Notes: generated by a model from the letters alone, not told the origin. Positions 31,573-40,765 are shown, counted from the first letter of the stretch. The stretch is 64,000 bases of DNA from Arthrobacter sp. 31Y (GCF_000526335.1 NZ_JAFW01000002.1:1-64000), one strand, 5' to 3'. Program-made: numbers and translations.

Positions 31573-31782
31573 CTACCAGGTATCGCGGAGCTGGGTAATC
31601 CCGTATGGGACATCCTCGGTTAGCTCGGCGGTGAACGAGTTGTATGCAGTACGGTGTATGAGAATCCCTGTCATGGAGCCATGCGATGCCTGCAGCCGAA
31701 GTATCCTTTCAGCTTTATTGAGTTCATCCTCAAAAGAGGCTGTGTCTAGAACCGTCGCTGTGATGACTCTCTTCTCGGACAA
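31573..31782 (-). CDS. Small hypothetical protein
   Basis: A 69-residue frame starting at TTG 31782 with AGAGG eight bases upstream. MSEKRVITATVLDTASFEDELNKAERILRLQASHGSMTGILIHRTAYNSFTAELTEDVPYGITQLRDTW has balanced protein-like composition. It resembles no family I know. Confidence 0.45.
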   Translation of the reverse strand: MSEKRVITATVLDTASFEDELNKAERILRLQASHGSMTGILIHRTAYNSFTAELTEDVPYGITQLRDTW

Positions 31783-31851
31783 TATTGGGACCTCTATTCT
31801 TTAGTGGACAATTTGTGGTTCGCATCTTTTGATGGTTGCTGATGTCATGGA

Positions 31852-32097
31852 TTAGGAATCCGTATCATCAGGAAGGGTTTTGTCCAATGGCATCGGCATT
31901 GAGACGTAGAGGCCGTCTCTAAACGATGCCGTCAGAGTGGCCCACATGCTAGACAGCCTGACCATCAGCGTGCTTCCCACCCCTGATTTCACGCTTCGGG
32001 ATCTGCGGCATCTGCGATGCTCGCAGATTAAAGGAAGGGCGCTGTCAAGATGTTCCGTTTCGCGGTCATCGATGTGATCTGCTGCAGGGGTTCTCAT
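31852..32097 (-). CDS. Doubtful small hypothetical protein
   Basis: An 81-residue frame with Arg-rich centre and no clear ribosome site. It lies after the broken Lrp gene on the same strand. Low confidence; could be non-coding. Confidence 0.25.
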   Translation of the reverse strand: MRTPAADHIDDRETEHLDSALPLICEHRRCRRSRSVKSGVGSTLMVRLSSMWATLTASFRDGLYVSMPMPLDKTLPDDTDS

Positions 32098-32126
32098 GTC
32101 ATCTTCTTATGATTCAAGCTAAAAAC

Positions 32127-32634
32127 TCAGGTGGAGGAGCGTGGGTGTTTTGATGAGGGGACAACGCCGACTCCGTGCCGGACCTCAAAGACAAGACTTG
32201 TTTCTGTCTGTCGGACGACTCCGTGTGAGGTGATGCGTTGGAGAACGAGGTCTCGAACCGCCTCTGCATCTTCTACTGCTACATGGACGAGGAAATCATC
32301 TGCACCAGCCAGATGGACTGCCTGCAACACCCCCGGCGTGTTAACAAGATCGTCGTAAAAGGAGCCGACGCTCTCCCGGCTGTGACTTCGCAGCCGCACT
32401 TTGATCAGCGCCTCCAGGGGATATCCAAGTGCTGCGTTGTTGAGCCTGATATGACTTCCCTGGATTATGCCCCGCTCTCGTAAGTTGCGGACTCTGTAGG
32501 CACTGGTGGATTCCGCCACCCTCAGCCTGTGTGCCAAGGCTTTGTTAGTAATATCGGCCTGTTCACTAATTGCGGCCAATATGGCGTAGTCAATGGAATC
32601 CAGCTCTGCGGCTGGTGATGTTTTTTTTTGCCAT
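32127..32634 (-). pseudogene. Lrp/AsnC-family regulator split by a nine-A homopolymer frameshift
   Basis: ATG 32634 (with CGGAG nine bases upstream) starts MAKK and enters a run of nine A (plus-strand T9 at 32621-32629), after which that frame stops within 14 codons. In the next frame SPAAELDSIDYAILAAISEQADITNKALAHRLRVAESTSAYRVRNLRERGII gives a complete Lrp HTH and the RAM domain follows (LVHVAVEDAEAVRDLVLQ, TETSLVFEVRHG) to the stop at 32127. With eight A instead of nine, the protein would be full-length. This could be true inactivation, phase variation or a sequencing error. TTG 32579 could give a truncated product of 150 residues lacking the first HTH residues. Confidence 0.7.
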
Positions 32635-32683
32635 GGTCACAGACTCCGGTCCAGTGGTGATGCAGGAAGACGGTGCACCGTGG

Positions 32684-33070
32684 CTATATTTCGGCTTCGG
32701 TTACGTCCGCAGCTTTTTCCTTGGAAAGCTTGCGATGTATGTCTGCCATGTCGATTGACCGCACGGCGGTGATGAGATTGTTGAGAATATCTGCAGAAAC
32801 AGCGCCGGGCTGGGAGAAAACCATCACCTGTTCGCGGAAAATCATTAGCGTTGGAATCGAGACAATGTTGGCTTCGGCGGAAAGTCCTCGTTCTGCCTGG
32901 GTATCTATTTTGATGAAGCTGATGTCCGGATGCTGTTCGGATACGTCTTCAAATATTGGACCGAACTGCCGGCACGGCGCGCACCAATCAGCCCAAAAAT
33001 CAGCGATGACAATATCGTTTTTCTCTATGGTTGATGTGAACTCTGCTGCGTTTACGTTTCTGGCTGCCAT
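32684..33070 (-). CDS. Thioredoxin
   Basis: A 128-residue thioredoxin with DFWADWCAPCRQFGPIFEDV (redox Cys pair WCAPC near residues 30-34) and the cis-Pro SIPTLMIF. A C-terminal extension beyond the normal 105 residues reads RSIDMADIHRKLSKEKAADVTEAEI. It lies downstream of the aminotransferase and upstream of the Lrp gene on the same strand. A second thioredoxin (37039) lies nearby, suggesting a redox-linked function for this region. Confidence 0.9.
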   Translation of the reverse strand: MAARNVNAAEFTSTIEKNDIVIADFWADWCAPCRQFGPIFEDVSEQHPDISFIKIDTQAERGLSAEANIVSIPTLMIFREQVMVFSQPGAVSADILNNLITAVRSIDMADIHRKLSKEKAADVTEAEI

Positions 33071-33111
33071 GGTTTCTTCCCTGTAGAAGGACGTAAGAGG
33101 ATGGGGACGGG

Positions 33112-34305
33112 TCAGGAGGCGGTGGAGGTGTATGCCTCAGCAATCGCCTGGCCAGTGCTTCTGGTCTGGGATGAAGAAAGGCCTGCAAGGTTTATACGGC
33201 CAGTTGGAATTCCATAGACCCCGCGTTGCTGCTGGAGCCATTCCATTTTCTCTACTGACAAGGGGAGGCGGAGGAACATGCCGCGCTGATCAATCAAGGC
33301 CCTAAGTGCCGGGGTGTCGGCGTAGTCAAGAATGGACGATACGAGATTGATCCGGAGCTCGGTAAGCCGGAGCCGCATCGATTCAAGCTCGCGCCGCCAA
33401 TCCGCGTTGAGACTCGGGGATCCGAGTAACTCAGCAACGACATCTGCCCCATGACTTGGCGGCTGGGAGTAGCTGGATCGGGCAATTCCCTCCAGGAGGA
33501 TGCGTGAGGCGGTACCCTCTGCCGGGTTGTCCGTATATACGTAGGCACAACCCACGCGCTCACTGTACATACCAAATGCCTTCGACCCGGAGACCGCGAC
33601 GACGGCCTTGGGCACAGCTGCCAGGAGCCGCCGCATGTTCCGCACGTCAGCTTCCAGCCCGTCACCGAGCCCATAGTAGGCCTGGTCAATGAACGGTATG
33701 ACCCCCGTGGCGTTGAGAACACCAGCCAGTTCCTCCCACGCGTGATCCGGGAGGGAGAGCCCAGTGGGGTTGTGGCAGCAACCCTGGATGAGGAGGACGT
33801 CTCCGCGTCCGGCTGAGCGCACAGCATCAAACATGGGGCTCAGATCCAGGGTCCCGTCCGGGGTAAGCATCGGGAAGGTGCTGACCTGCATCCCCGCGGC
33901 GCGCATGATCGGCTCGTGGTTGACATATGAAGGAGTGCCCAGCAGCACCGTGCGATTCTGTCCGGTTGCAGACAGGAGCTCGGCAAGGATACGCAACGCG
34001 CCCGTACCGGCCACGGATTGAACTGCCACCGCTCGTTCCGACAATTCAGGGCCGAAGACAAGGTCACCCAGAAGTTTGTTGAATTCCAGGTTCCCGCTCA
34101 GGCCCCGGTACTCCTTTGACGCTGAGCGGCGCACCAGTCTTTCCTCTGCCGAGCGGACTGCTCTCATGACAGGGCATACCCCTTGATCGTCTCTGTAGAC
34201 GCCGAGGATAAGGTCCACCTTTTCCGGGCGCGGATCAAGGGCGTACGCCCCGCGAAGGGCCCATAGAGGGTCAGTTTTAATCTGAGGGTGGTCCTGAATG
34301 ATCAC
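33112..34305 (-). CDS. PLP-dependent class I aminotransferase (aromatic/aspartate type)
   Basis: I choose GTG 34305 over GTG 34335 because the product then begins like other members (IIQDHPQIKTDPLWALRGAY...RPEKVDLILGVYRDD). The 398-residue enzyme has EYRGLSGNLEFNKL, SVAGTGALRILAELL, CCHNPTGLSL (Asn for PLP), IPFIDQAYYGLGDGL (Asp for PLP) and SGSKAFGMYSERVG (catalytic Lys). Long stretches match TyrB/AspC. Substrate is probably an aromatic or dicarboxylic amino acid. It forms an operon with the downstream thioredoxin and Lrp genes and is divergent from an intact Lrp gene. Confidence 0.88.
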   Translation of the reverse strand: MIIQDHPQIKTDPLWALRGAYALDPRPEKVDLILGVYRDDQGVCPVMRAVRSAEERLVRRSASKEYRGLSGNLEFNKLLGDLVFGPELSERAVAVQSVAGTGALRILAELLSATGQNRTVLLGTPSYVNHEPIMRAAGMQVSTFPMLTPDGTLDLSPMFDAVRSAGRGDVLLIQGCCHNPTGLSLPDHAWEELAGVLNATGVIPFIDQAYYGLGDGLEADVRNMRRLLAAVPKAVVAVSGSKAFGMYSERVGCAYVYTDNPAEGTASRILLEGIARSSYSQPPSHGADVVAELLGSPSLNADWRRELESMRLRLTELRINLVSSILDYADTPALRALIDQRGMFLRLPLSVEKMEWLQQQRGVYGIPTGRINLAGLSSSQTRSTGQAIAEAYTSTAS

Positions 34306-34544
34306 GTCGCATTGCTTTCTCGAAGGGGGAAACACGCGGAGGCCTGACCGGCAGTGGCAGAGAGCATGTCAGTTCTCCTTTGAACATGAATGCTTGGCGG
34401 CTCTGGAACCCGCCATGGGTCCGCTTCCTCGTAGTATCGGGATGAGTCTCCCGACCTCTCAATGCTAGGTGAAGTGACGTGGCACACGATTGCTAATCTG
34501 CTGTCATATAGCTCAGCGATGAAAGATTCTGCTAAATTTTTTGG

Positions 34545-35018
34545 ATGGACGCTATAGATCGTGCGATTCTGCGGGAACTTCAGAAGGACGGCCGGATCAG
34601 CAATCAGGACTTGGCGGACCGGGTCGGGCTGTCCCCGTCTCCCTGCCTTAGGCGAGTAAAGACCTTGGAAGCCTCGGGAGTGATCGCTGGCTATCGTGCA
34701 GATCTCAGCGCGAAGGCGCTAGGGTTGCCGATTACTGTATTCGTCGAACTTGGGCTCGATCGGCATACCAATGAAACGACGAAACTGGTGGAGGACAGTA
34801 TCCGGGCTATCGCCAACGTTCTGGAGTGCCATGTCCTGGCCGGCGATGCTGACTATCTGCTGAAAATTGCGATAGGTAGCCTCGAGGAATATGAGAGCCT
34901 CATCCGTTCGGAGATCCGCTCCATACCCTCGGTGGCCTCAGTGCGAACAAGTTTCGCTTACGCGAATGTCAAGGAACATGCCCCCTTGCCCGTCGGCACT
35001 TCAGGCCGCAGAAAGTGA
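34545..35018 (+). CDS. Lrp/AsnC-family transcriptional regulator (intact)
   Basis: A 157-residue protein: MDAIDRAILRELQKDGRISNQDLADRVGLSPSPCLRRVKTLEASGVIAGYRADL is a full Lrp HTH; the RAM domain follows with DHVLAGD-like VLECHVLAGDADYLLKIA. It is divergent from the aminotransferase, with the 240-base gap between. No strong ribosome site precedes ATG 34545, so the transcript could be nearly leaderless. Likely regulates the aminotransferase operon in response to an amino acid. Confidence 0.9.
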   Translation: MDAIDRAILRELQKDGRISNQDLADRVGLSPSPCLRRVKTLEASGVIAGYRADLSAKALGLPITVFVELGLDRHTNETTKLVEDSIRAIANVLECHVLAGDADYLLKIAIGSLEEYESLIRSEIRSIPSVASVRTSFAYANVKEHAPLPVGTSGRRK

Positions 35019-35058
35019 CCCTTATCCTCTCCCCGAGTTCATATCCCCGGAGCTGACA

Positions 35059-35925
35059 TCAGCGGCCGTCGGCACCCAGGAGTCGACGGACGTCGGCTTG
35101 CTTGAACCGCGGATTCATCTGAACCAGGGTTGCTGTTAGCAGTTGTGCCTCGATTGTGAGCCAGTCAACGACGTGACGGCGCCGCGTTTGGCCCATGCGT
35201 GATTCGATGGTGGCCACGCTCAGGGCCGCAACAGGAACTCCGTCGACCCCAGGAACCGGCACCCCGACGCCAATAGTGTCGGGAATGAGTACCCCAGGGT
35301 AGAGGGTGTAGCCGCGGAGCCTGGATTCTTCGATCATCTCCATAAGATCTGCGGTCTCGGGAACGCGGGAGTCCCGGCCGTGGAGGTGGCGGTCCCGAGC
35401 CAGAATTTCCTCGATTTCCGCGTCTCCCATCCACGCCAACAACGCCAGGCTGCCAGCGCAGGAGCCCATTGCCGTTCTCTCGCCAACAGCCGGGCTGAGC
35501 AGCCGTACAGGAAATGCCCCGGTCGCTTGATCCAAACACAATGCCCGACCGGCGAGCGGAACAGAGAGGTAGGCCGTGTCTTCCGTCAGCTCAGCCAGGC
35601 GCTCAAGACTTGGGCGAACGCACTGCAGAAGGCCGTGGCGGTCGGAGGCCGTGATGCCGAAGCCCACCAGAGGAGTACCCAGGTAGTAGGTCCCGGACTC
35701 TTCGTCCATCTCAAGCCATCCCACCTTGCTCAGGGTGCTCAGAAGCCGGTACACGGTCGATTTGGAGAGCTGCGTGCGATCAACGAGATCGACCAAGCGG
35801 CATCCTCCCGGCCCGGCGTCGGAGATTTCCTGAACTACGGCCGCCGCGCGCGCCACGCTCCGAATCACCCCACCGTCAAGGTCGTCACGGTCAGCAGCGG
35901 CAGGGTCGAAGTCGGGCACTCTCAC
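35059..35925 (-). CDS. IclR-family transcriptional regulator
   Basis: A 288-residue protein. SVARAAAVVQEISDAGPGGCRLVDLVDRTQLSKSTVYRLLSTLSKVGWLEMDEESGTYYLG is the IclR winged helix; the effector domain has LTEDTAYLSVPLAGRALCLDQATG and GYTLYPGVLIPDTIGVGVPVPGVDGVPVAALSVAT, typical of this family. Convergent with the Lrp gene and divergent from the OsmC-like gene. GTG 35925 or 35919 may be the start. Probably regulates the divergent osmC/thioredoxin pair. Confidence 0.88.
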   Translation of the reverse strand: MRVPDFDPAAADRDDLDGGVIRSVARAAAVVQEISDAGPGGCRLVDLVDRTQLSKSTVYRLLSTLSKVGWLEMDEESGTYYLGTPLVGFGITASDRHGLLQCVRPSLERLAELTEDTAYLSVPLAGRALCLDQATGAFPVRLLSPAVGERTAMGSCAGSLALLAWMGDAEIEEILARDRHLHGRDSRVPETADLMEMIEESRLRGYTLYPGVLIPDTIGVGVPVPGVDGVPVAALSVATIESRMGQTRRRHVVDWLTIEAQLLTATLVQMNPRFKQADVRRLLGADGR

Positions 35926-36322
35926 AGCCTATCAGTGGGCGGGACGGACCACTCCTACAAATGGCACTGAGTTTCAAAAAGAAGGGCTCTCTCCAGATTT
36001 TGTAGCAGAAATTAGAGCGTCTATGCCTATAAATGAAACCTTGTTCCGGTAGGCGAAACTAAGTGGTTGCCTTATGGGTCAGCATGATCATAGGATGACT
36101 GTCATCCCGCCCCATCTGTTCGCAGGGGTGGTTTCACCACCGCAATCGCTTCAGTCCCGGGACCCTAGGGATGGCTGGAACACCCCAGGATCCGGAGTCG
36201 GCCTTCAAAATCCGGCAAGGTCCCGCCAGCAAACCCTTCGGATGTGAGGCAACGCTTGTTACCCGGGCTGCAGCGACCATCATGGGCGCACAAGCCCAGC
36301 ATCGGAACACTAAGGATAAAAA
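35926..36322 (+). other. 397-base leader upstream of the OsmC-like gene
   Basis: No gene is apparent. Contains hairpins such as GGTGG-TTTCA-CCACC (near 36127-36141) and TCCCGGGACCCTAGGGA (36155-36171), and G/C-rich stretches up to the gene start. It may be the IclR operator/promoter or a structured leader; it does not match a riboswitch that I can recognise. Confidence 0.45.
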
Positions 36323-36886
36323 ATGAATACCTCTACGAGCACCAGGCCGTTTCTTGATCTCGCCGTCATCGAAGACACCGTTGCTGCAGTAACCGAAAAC
36401 CGTGATCTGGGGCAGGTAACGTTCACCATGCTCAGCGAATCGGCCGGCGGTCTGACAGCGAAAACGGAAACGGGGCCGCTCCTTCAGGGCTGCGTCCCGG
36501 ATGAAGCCCGTCGCGGGAAATTCACGCTCACCAGCGACGAGCCGATTTCCTTGCTCGGTACTGACACTGCAGTCAGCCCCGCGGAGTACATCCTGAAGGG
36601 CCTGGCGGGCTGTTACATGGTGACGCTGGCCTCTCTGGCGGCAGCGCGGAGCATCCGGTTGGAAAGCATCCGCCTGACACTTGGGTTCGATATCGACTTG
36701 AGCGGTTTTCTGGGGATCGATGGCAGTGTTCGCAAAGGCGCCGAGGAGATTCGTGTCGATGTAGAGATCGACAGTGCCGAAGCCTCGGCAGCGGATCTCG
36801 AAGATCTTATCGCTGCACTTGAAGCTACCTCACCGATCAGGGATACCCTTGCCAACGCTGTTAAGGTCACTACCACTCTCCTGTAG
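36323..36886 (+). CDS. OsmC/Ohr-like protein
   Basis: A 187-residue protein with AGGA just upstream of the ATG. The FTLTSDEPISLLGTDTAVSPAEYILKGLAGCYMVTLASLAAARSIRLESI stretch contains the OsmC signature LxGCxxxTL with one conserved Cys; the C-terminal LEATSPIRDTLANAVKVTT is typical as well. The second redox Cys normally seen in Ohr proteins is not apparent, so it may be a general OsmC-like thiol peroxidase-type or binding protein. A thioredoxin gene follows, which fits hydroperoxide or sulfur chemistry. Confidence 0.8.
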   Translation: MNTSTSTRPFLDLAVIEDTVAAVTENRDLGQVTFTMLSESAGGLTAKTETGPLLQGCVPDEARRGKFTLTSDEPISLLGTDTAVSPAEYILKGLAGCYMVTLASLAAARSIRLESIRLTLGFDIDLSGFLGIDGSVRKGAEEIRVDVEIDSAEASAADLEDLIAALEATSPIRDTLANAVKVTTTLL

Positions 36887-37038
36887 CCCGGATCTCGTCC
36901 CGGATCCAGCGGGGTTGACCATGCCCTGATCGGACAAAGGGCCGGCTCAGTCAGTGTTTCTCCCTCAAGTGTGAGCAGGCGCATCACCAGCCTGCCGCCT
37001 TTACCAGGAGTTCGTCTCAGTTTCAGGAAAGGGAACCA

Positions 37039-37362
37039 ATGTCAGCACGTCATGTCACAGACGCAACTTTCGAATCGGAAGTTCTCGACAACGAAAGAAC
37101 TGTACTAGTGGATTTCTGGGCGGAGTGGTGTCCGCCGTGTAGGGCAATCGGACCTGTGATCGATGGTCTTGCTGTTGATCTGGCTGGAAAGCTGGACGTC
37201 GTAAAGATCAACATCGATGACAACCCTAAAACAGCTGCACGCTTTCAGATCACCTCTATTCCCGCCTTGAAGGTGTATCGGGGCGGGGAGGTCGTAAAAA
37301 CGATTATCGGGGCCAGGAAGAAGCCCGAACTCGAAGCGCAGCTGGCTGCTTTCATCCGCTGA
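37039..37362 (+). CDS. Thioredoxin (second copy)
   Basis: A 107-residue thioredoxin with LVDFWAEWCPPCRAIGPVIDGL (redox pair WCPPC; Pro replaces Gly of WCGPC) and cis-Pro TSIPALKVYRGGEV. GGAAAGGGAA lies upstream. The gene follows the OsmC-like gene and precedes a strong terminator. Confidence 0.9.
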   Translation: MSARHVTDATFESEVLDNERTVLVDFWAEWCPPCRAIGPVIDGLAVDLAGKLDVVKINIDDNPKTAARFQITSIPALKVYRGGEVVKTIIGARKKPELEAQLAAFIR

Positions 37363-37379
37363 ATCCTAGCGACGAGATT

Positions 37380-37441
37380 CCGCACGCCGCCCATTGCCAG
37401 GGCCCTGCTTCGTCACGGGCCGAGCAGTGGGCGGCGTGCGG
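37380..37441 (+). terminator. Perfect 14-bp stem terminator after thioredoxin
   Basis: CCGCACGCCGCCCA (37380-37393) pairs exactly with TGGGCGGCGTGCGG (37428-37441); an inner GGGCCC-rich stem adds to it. Confidence 0.75.
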
Positions 37442-37609
37442 ATCTAGCCACATCGATAAACCGAACAAACTCCGATTCCCAGGACAAACCCTGCCCCGGG
37501 CAGCGGCGCGTGATCAGAGGCAAATGGCTGGTGCAGCCCAGAGACAGGCATCGCAGCGAAACAGGACATGCACCGTGCAGCTTGATTCGCCGGAACAGAA
37601 AGATGAACA

Positions 37610-38767
37610 GTGCTCGATTCCTTTTCGATAAGGACGGCTCTGGTTCTCGTTACGCTGACACTGACCGTCTTTTCCTACTTCACCCACCGGCGAACACGGT
37701 CGACCTACATCGGACTGTGGAGTGTGGCTCTGATGATGTTCTCACTCGGAAACGCACTGTCTCTGCTCAACGACACTCCCCATCACATCTGGGCCGGCCC
37801 CGGAGGACAAACCCTTCTGGTTGCAGGTGCCTTTTGCGCCTGGGCCAGCGCCCGCTCGTTGCATGCCTGCGAAACGCAGCTGTGGCAGTTAATCTCAGCA
37901 CCGGCGCTCGTGGCCGTTGCCGCAACTTGGCAGACTACCGCGATCAATCCATGGTGCACCAACTTCATCTATCTGGCTGCTATGACAGCCGCCACAACGA
38001 TGATCACCTTCGAGCTGTGCTTAGCTAAAGCAAGAGAACACAAGGTCATTAGAACCTTGGCGATATGCGCCTCGGTCACCGCTGCCTACTATTTGTGCCG
38101 AACGGCCGTCTACGCAGTGGAAGGACCAGCCGGCGTACTGTTCGTCTCCTACTTTGATTCGGCGACAGCAGGGACTGTACTGCTAATGCTGTTGATTGCA
38201 GTGTCCTCCAGCATGTCCATGGTCAGCGATAAACGGATCATCAAGCTCCTGCGTGAGCGCGCTGACCGGGACCACCTAACAGGGCTGTGCAACAGGGGCG
38301 CCTTCATGGAGGTGGCTGGCGCGGAGCTGGCGGTGCTTTCGTCCCGGAATACGGCCGCGGCACTCGTCCTCGCGGACCTGGACCATTTTAAGTCCATTAA
38401 CGATGAGTACGGGCACCCCGCCGGTGACACAGCTCTCCGGGCCTTCTCGCAAGCGTGTACTGAATCGGTCAGGTCAACTGATCTCGTTGGCCGCTATGGT
38501 GGCGAAGAGTTCATCATCTTCCTCCCCGGGACAACGGTCCAACGGGCCGTCGAAGTCACAGCAGATATCAGCCGCCGGATGCTGGCGCTGGAGAGCTTGG
38601 CAAGCTTTCCTTTTCCCACCGTCAGCTTCGGCGTCACCTCTTCATCCGGTGGAGCCGGAGATCTCTCTGACATGATTCGCGCCGCGGACGAAGCGCTTTA
38701 CAGAGCTAAGGACCTGGGACGGAACAGAGCCGTAACAGCGGATCACCGGATTTCGGGAACCCAATAA
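37610..38767 (+). CDS. Membrane diguanylate cyclase (GGDEF)
   Basis: A 385-residue protein. Six to seven membrane segments (residues 8-200) are followed by a GGDEF domain: DHLTGLCNRGAF, ALVLADLDHFKSINDEYGHPAGDTALRAFSQ and RYGGEEFIIFLPGT. The GGEEF active site is intact, so it can make c-di-GMP. No EAL domain follows. Start taken at GTG 37610 with weak AAGATGAA upstream. The signal sensed by the membrane part is unknown. Confidence 0.88.
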   Translation: MLDSFSIRTALVLVTLTLTVFSYFTHRRTRSTYIGLWSVALMMFSLGNALSLLNDTPHHIWAGPGGQTLLVAGAFCAWASARSLHACETQLWQLISAPALVAVAATWQTTAINPWCTNFIYLAAMTAATTMITFELCLAKAREHKVIRTLAICASVTAAYYLCRTAVYAVEGPAGVLFVSYFDSATAGTVLLMLLIAVSSSMSMVSDKRIIKLLRERADRDHLTGLCNRGAFMEVAGAELAVLSSRNTAAALVLADLDHFKSINDEYGHPAGDTALRAFSQACTESVRSTDLVGRYGGEEFIIFLPGTTVQRAVEVTADISRRMLALESLASFPFPTVSFGVTSSSGGAGDLSDMIRAADEALYRAKDLGRNRAVTADHRISGTQ

Positions 38768-39023
38768 ACACATAAGCTGCCCTTACCGGGAGTTCCTGGT
38801 CCGCGCCCCTTCCCCCAGATTTTCATGGGTGGACAAAGTCTTTTCTGACTTGAGTAAAATCCTCTCAGCACCTTGCCGCTCCGGCTCCATGGGCCGTGAG
38901 TAAACCCCTTGCCAGGCAACGCCTTCTTCCCGGCCCACGCCACGCTCAAAGGTTTCAGGGTGGTCTGCCAGACCAAGGATTGACTGGCAGACCACCCTGA
39001 AGCACCATCTTTCCAATGCTCGA
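38768..39023. other. Convergent intergenic gap with transcription terminator
   Basis: No gene seen. Holds the bidirectional hairpin at 38954-39001. Confidence 0.5.
38954..39001. terminator. Perfect 18-bp hairpin, bidirectional terminator
   Basis: TTCAGGGTGGTCTGCCAG (38954-38971) pairs with CTGGCAGACCACCCTGAA (38984-39001) around a 12-base loop, between convergent genes. Confidence 0.75.
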
Positions 39024-40388
39024 TCAGGAGGAAGGCTGACGTACGTTCTGCTCGGCATCCTGGGCGATATCTTCAGCGTGCAGAAGGCCCGTGTTCGCGG
39101 TTTCAGGCATCTTTCTGATGACAAAGAGGGTGATGGCCGCCACTGCCATCATGTAAATGCCAGGCGCGACGAGCACGCCGGTTTGCTGAATGAGATAGGT
39201 GGCCAACAACGGTGCTGTGCCTCCAAAAATGGTGTAGCCAAGGTTGTAGCTGATGGTTGCGGCGCTAAGTCTGGTACGGGTCGGGAATAACTCGACAACC
39301 GTGATGCCAAAAGCTCCCCAGAACAGGCCAAAGATAACCGCAATGACCAGTTGACCGGTCAAGGCCGTGATAAACGTCCCCAGACCAGCAAACCAGAAGG
39401 CCGGCAGATACAGGAGCACAGTGGCTGCGATGGTTCCCTGCAGGACACGTTTCCTGCCGTATTTATCAGAGAGGGATCCGCCGATCCAGAAGCAGAAGAA
39501 TGCTACGAACAGTGCAATACCGTTACTTAGAAGCGCCTGATCATTGGGAAGACGGGCCCCGGTGGTCAGATAGCTGACGAAGTAACCACTGAGGGTGTAA
39601 AAGGCAAGGCTTGACAGCGCCGCCAGGGTGAAGGTCAGCAGAGCAGGTGTTTTCTGGGTCCGTGCTGCTTCGCGCAGAGGATTCTTTGACACGGTTCCGG
39701 CGGACTTGGCCGCCTCGAATGCCGGTGATTCGTCCACTTTCCAGCGGATATACAGGCCAATCAGCGCCAGGGGGCCTCCAATCAGGAACGGCACCCGCCA
39801 GCCCCACGATTCGTAGACTTCAGGGCCCATTCCGTTCATCAGCGCCAGGACAAGCAGGGCGGCCACGACCGAAGGAAGCGTGGAGAATGAAAAGGTAAAA
39901 GCTACATAACGGCCGCGTTTGCCTTCAGGGGCATGCTCTGCGACGAAAGTATTGGATGCGACTGTTTCACCGGCGGCGGAGAATCCTTGTGCCATCCTGC
40001 AAAGGACCAGCAGTATAGGAGCGGCCACGCCGATCTGAGCATATGTCGGCAGGAGGCCGATCCCCATGGTTGAAGCACCCATGATCAGGATGACTGCCAC
40101 CAGCAGCGCCCGGCGTCCTATCCGGTCACCCAGGATTCCGAAGACGAAGCCCCCCAGTGGCCGCATGAAGAATCCGACGGCGTAGACAGCAAACGTTGAC
40201 AGGACTGCTGCTGCGGGATCCACGCTGGGAAAAAACAGTTTCGCAATGATCTGGGCCGAATATGCGTAGATAACAAAGTCATACCATTCGACGAACTGCC
40301 CCAGGGCAGCTGACTTTATTACTCGTTTGAGCGAAGCGCTGGCATGACTGGCATTGCCATCCGCTTCGGCCCCCTTCATTTGTTTCAT
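39024..40388 (-). CDS. MHS-type MFS transporter (alpha-ketoglutarate/proline-betaine permease family)
   Basis: Start at ATG 40388, giving 454 residues. KSAALGQFVEWYDFVIYAYSAQIIAKLFFPSVD and GFVFGILGDRIGRRALLVAVILIMGASTMGIGLLPTY are the metabolite:H+ symporter family signature (KgtP, ProP, ShiA). Twelve membrane segments are expected. It should take up a small carboxylate or betaine; the ligand is unknown. It is the last gene of the 39-51 kb minus-strand regulon. Confidence 0.88.
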   Translation of the reverse strand: MKQMKGAEADGNASHASASLKRVIKSAALGQFVEWYDFVIYAYSAQIIAKLFFPSVDPAAAVLSTFAVYAVGFFMRPLGGFVFGILGDRIGRRALLVAVILIMGASTMGIGLLPTYAQIGVAAPILLVLCRMAQGFSAAGETVASNTFVAEHAPEGKRGRYVAFTFSFSTLPSVVAALLVLALMNGMGPEVYESWGWRVPFLIGGPLALIGLYIRWKVDESPAFEAAKSAGTVSKNPLREAARTQKTPALLTFTLAALSSLAFYTLSGYFVSYLTTGARLPNDQALLSNGIALFVAFFCFWIGGSLSDKYGRKRVLQGTIAATVLLYLPAFWFAGLGTFITALTGQLVIAVIFGLFWGAFGITVVELFPTRTRLSAATISYNLGYTIFGGTAPLLATYLIQQTGVLVAPGIYMMAVAAITLFVIRKMPETANTGLLHAEDIAQDAEQNVRQPSS

Positions 40389-40765
40389 GTTTCTCTCGAT
40401 TCGGGGTTGGGGACTCCAGGACTCCGATGCCGCCACCGCAAGGGAGCCCAATTTGGTGGGCTGGCCGGCTGTTTGAACCTGATGCAGCAGGAAAAAACTC
40501 TGCGCCAGAAACCAGGGTCAGCTCCAAGGGCACGGTGATGTCGTACCTGTTGGACTGATGATCAGAAAATCCTGGGAATCAGATGAGCCGGGTCCCCGAA
40601 AGGCTCGGGGATGGGAAGTTTCGGCAGATACCGGTTGAACTGCAAGTAACTTCCGTGATTGCCACTTTGTGGTGGCCTAGATCACATCGTTCCAGACTCC
40701 GGGACAACGTCCTATGTTCCGTACAGCCATAGTTGTCATCGAAATATGTGCAGCATCTATGGGCT
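40389..40765. other. 377-base gap with MFS promoter and CRP-like site
   Basis: No gene is visible. The region carries GGTGGCCTAGATCACA at 40671-40686, and a hairpin GGTCCCCGAAAGGCTCGGGGAT near 40591-40612. Confidence 0.45.
40671..40686. promoter_or_regulatory. Candidate CRP/GlxR-type binding site
   Basis: GGTGGCCTAGATCACA fits the actinobacterial TGTGA-N2-TA-N2-TCACA consensus in its right half and central TA, with two mismatches in the left half. Lies between the regulator gene and the MFS gene. Confidence 0.4.

Noticed and set aside
35926..36322. SAM, cobalamin, ZTP or glycine riboswitch upstream of the OsmC-like gene
   Set aside because: I compared the conserved cores I know and none fits; only generic hairpins are present.
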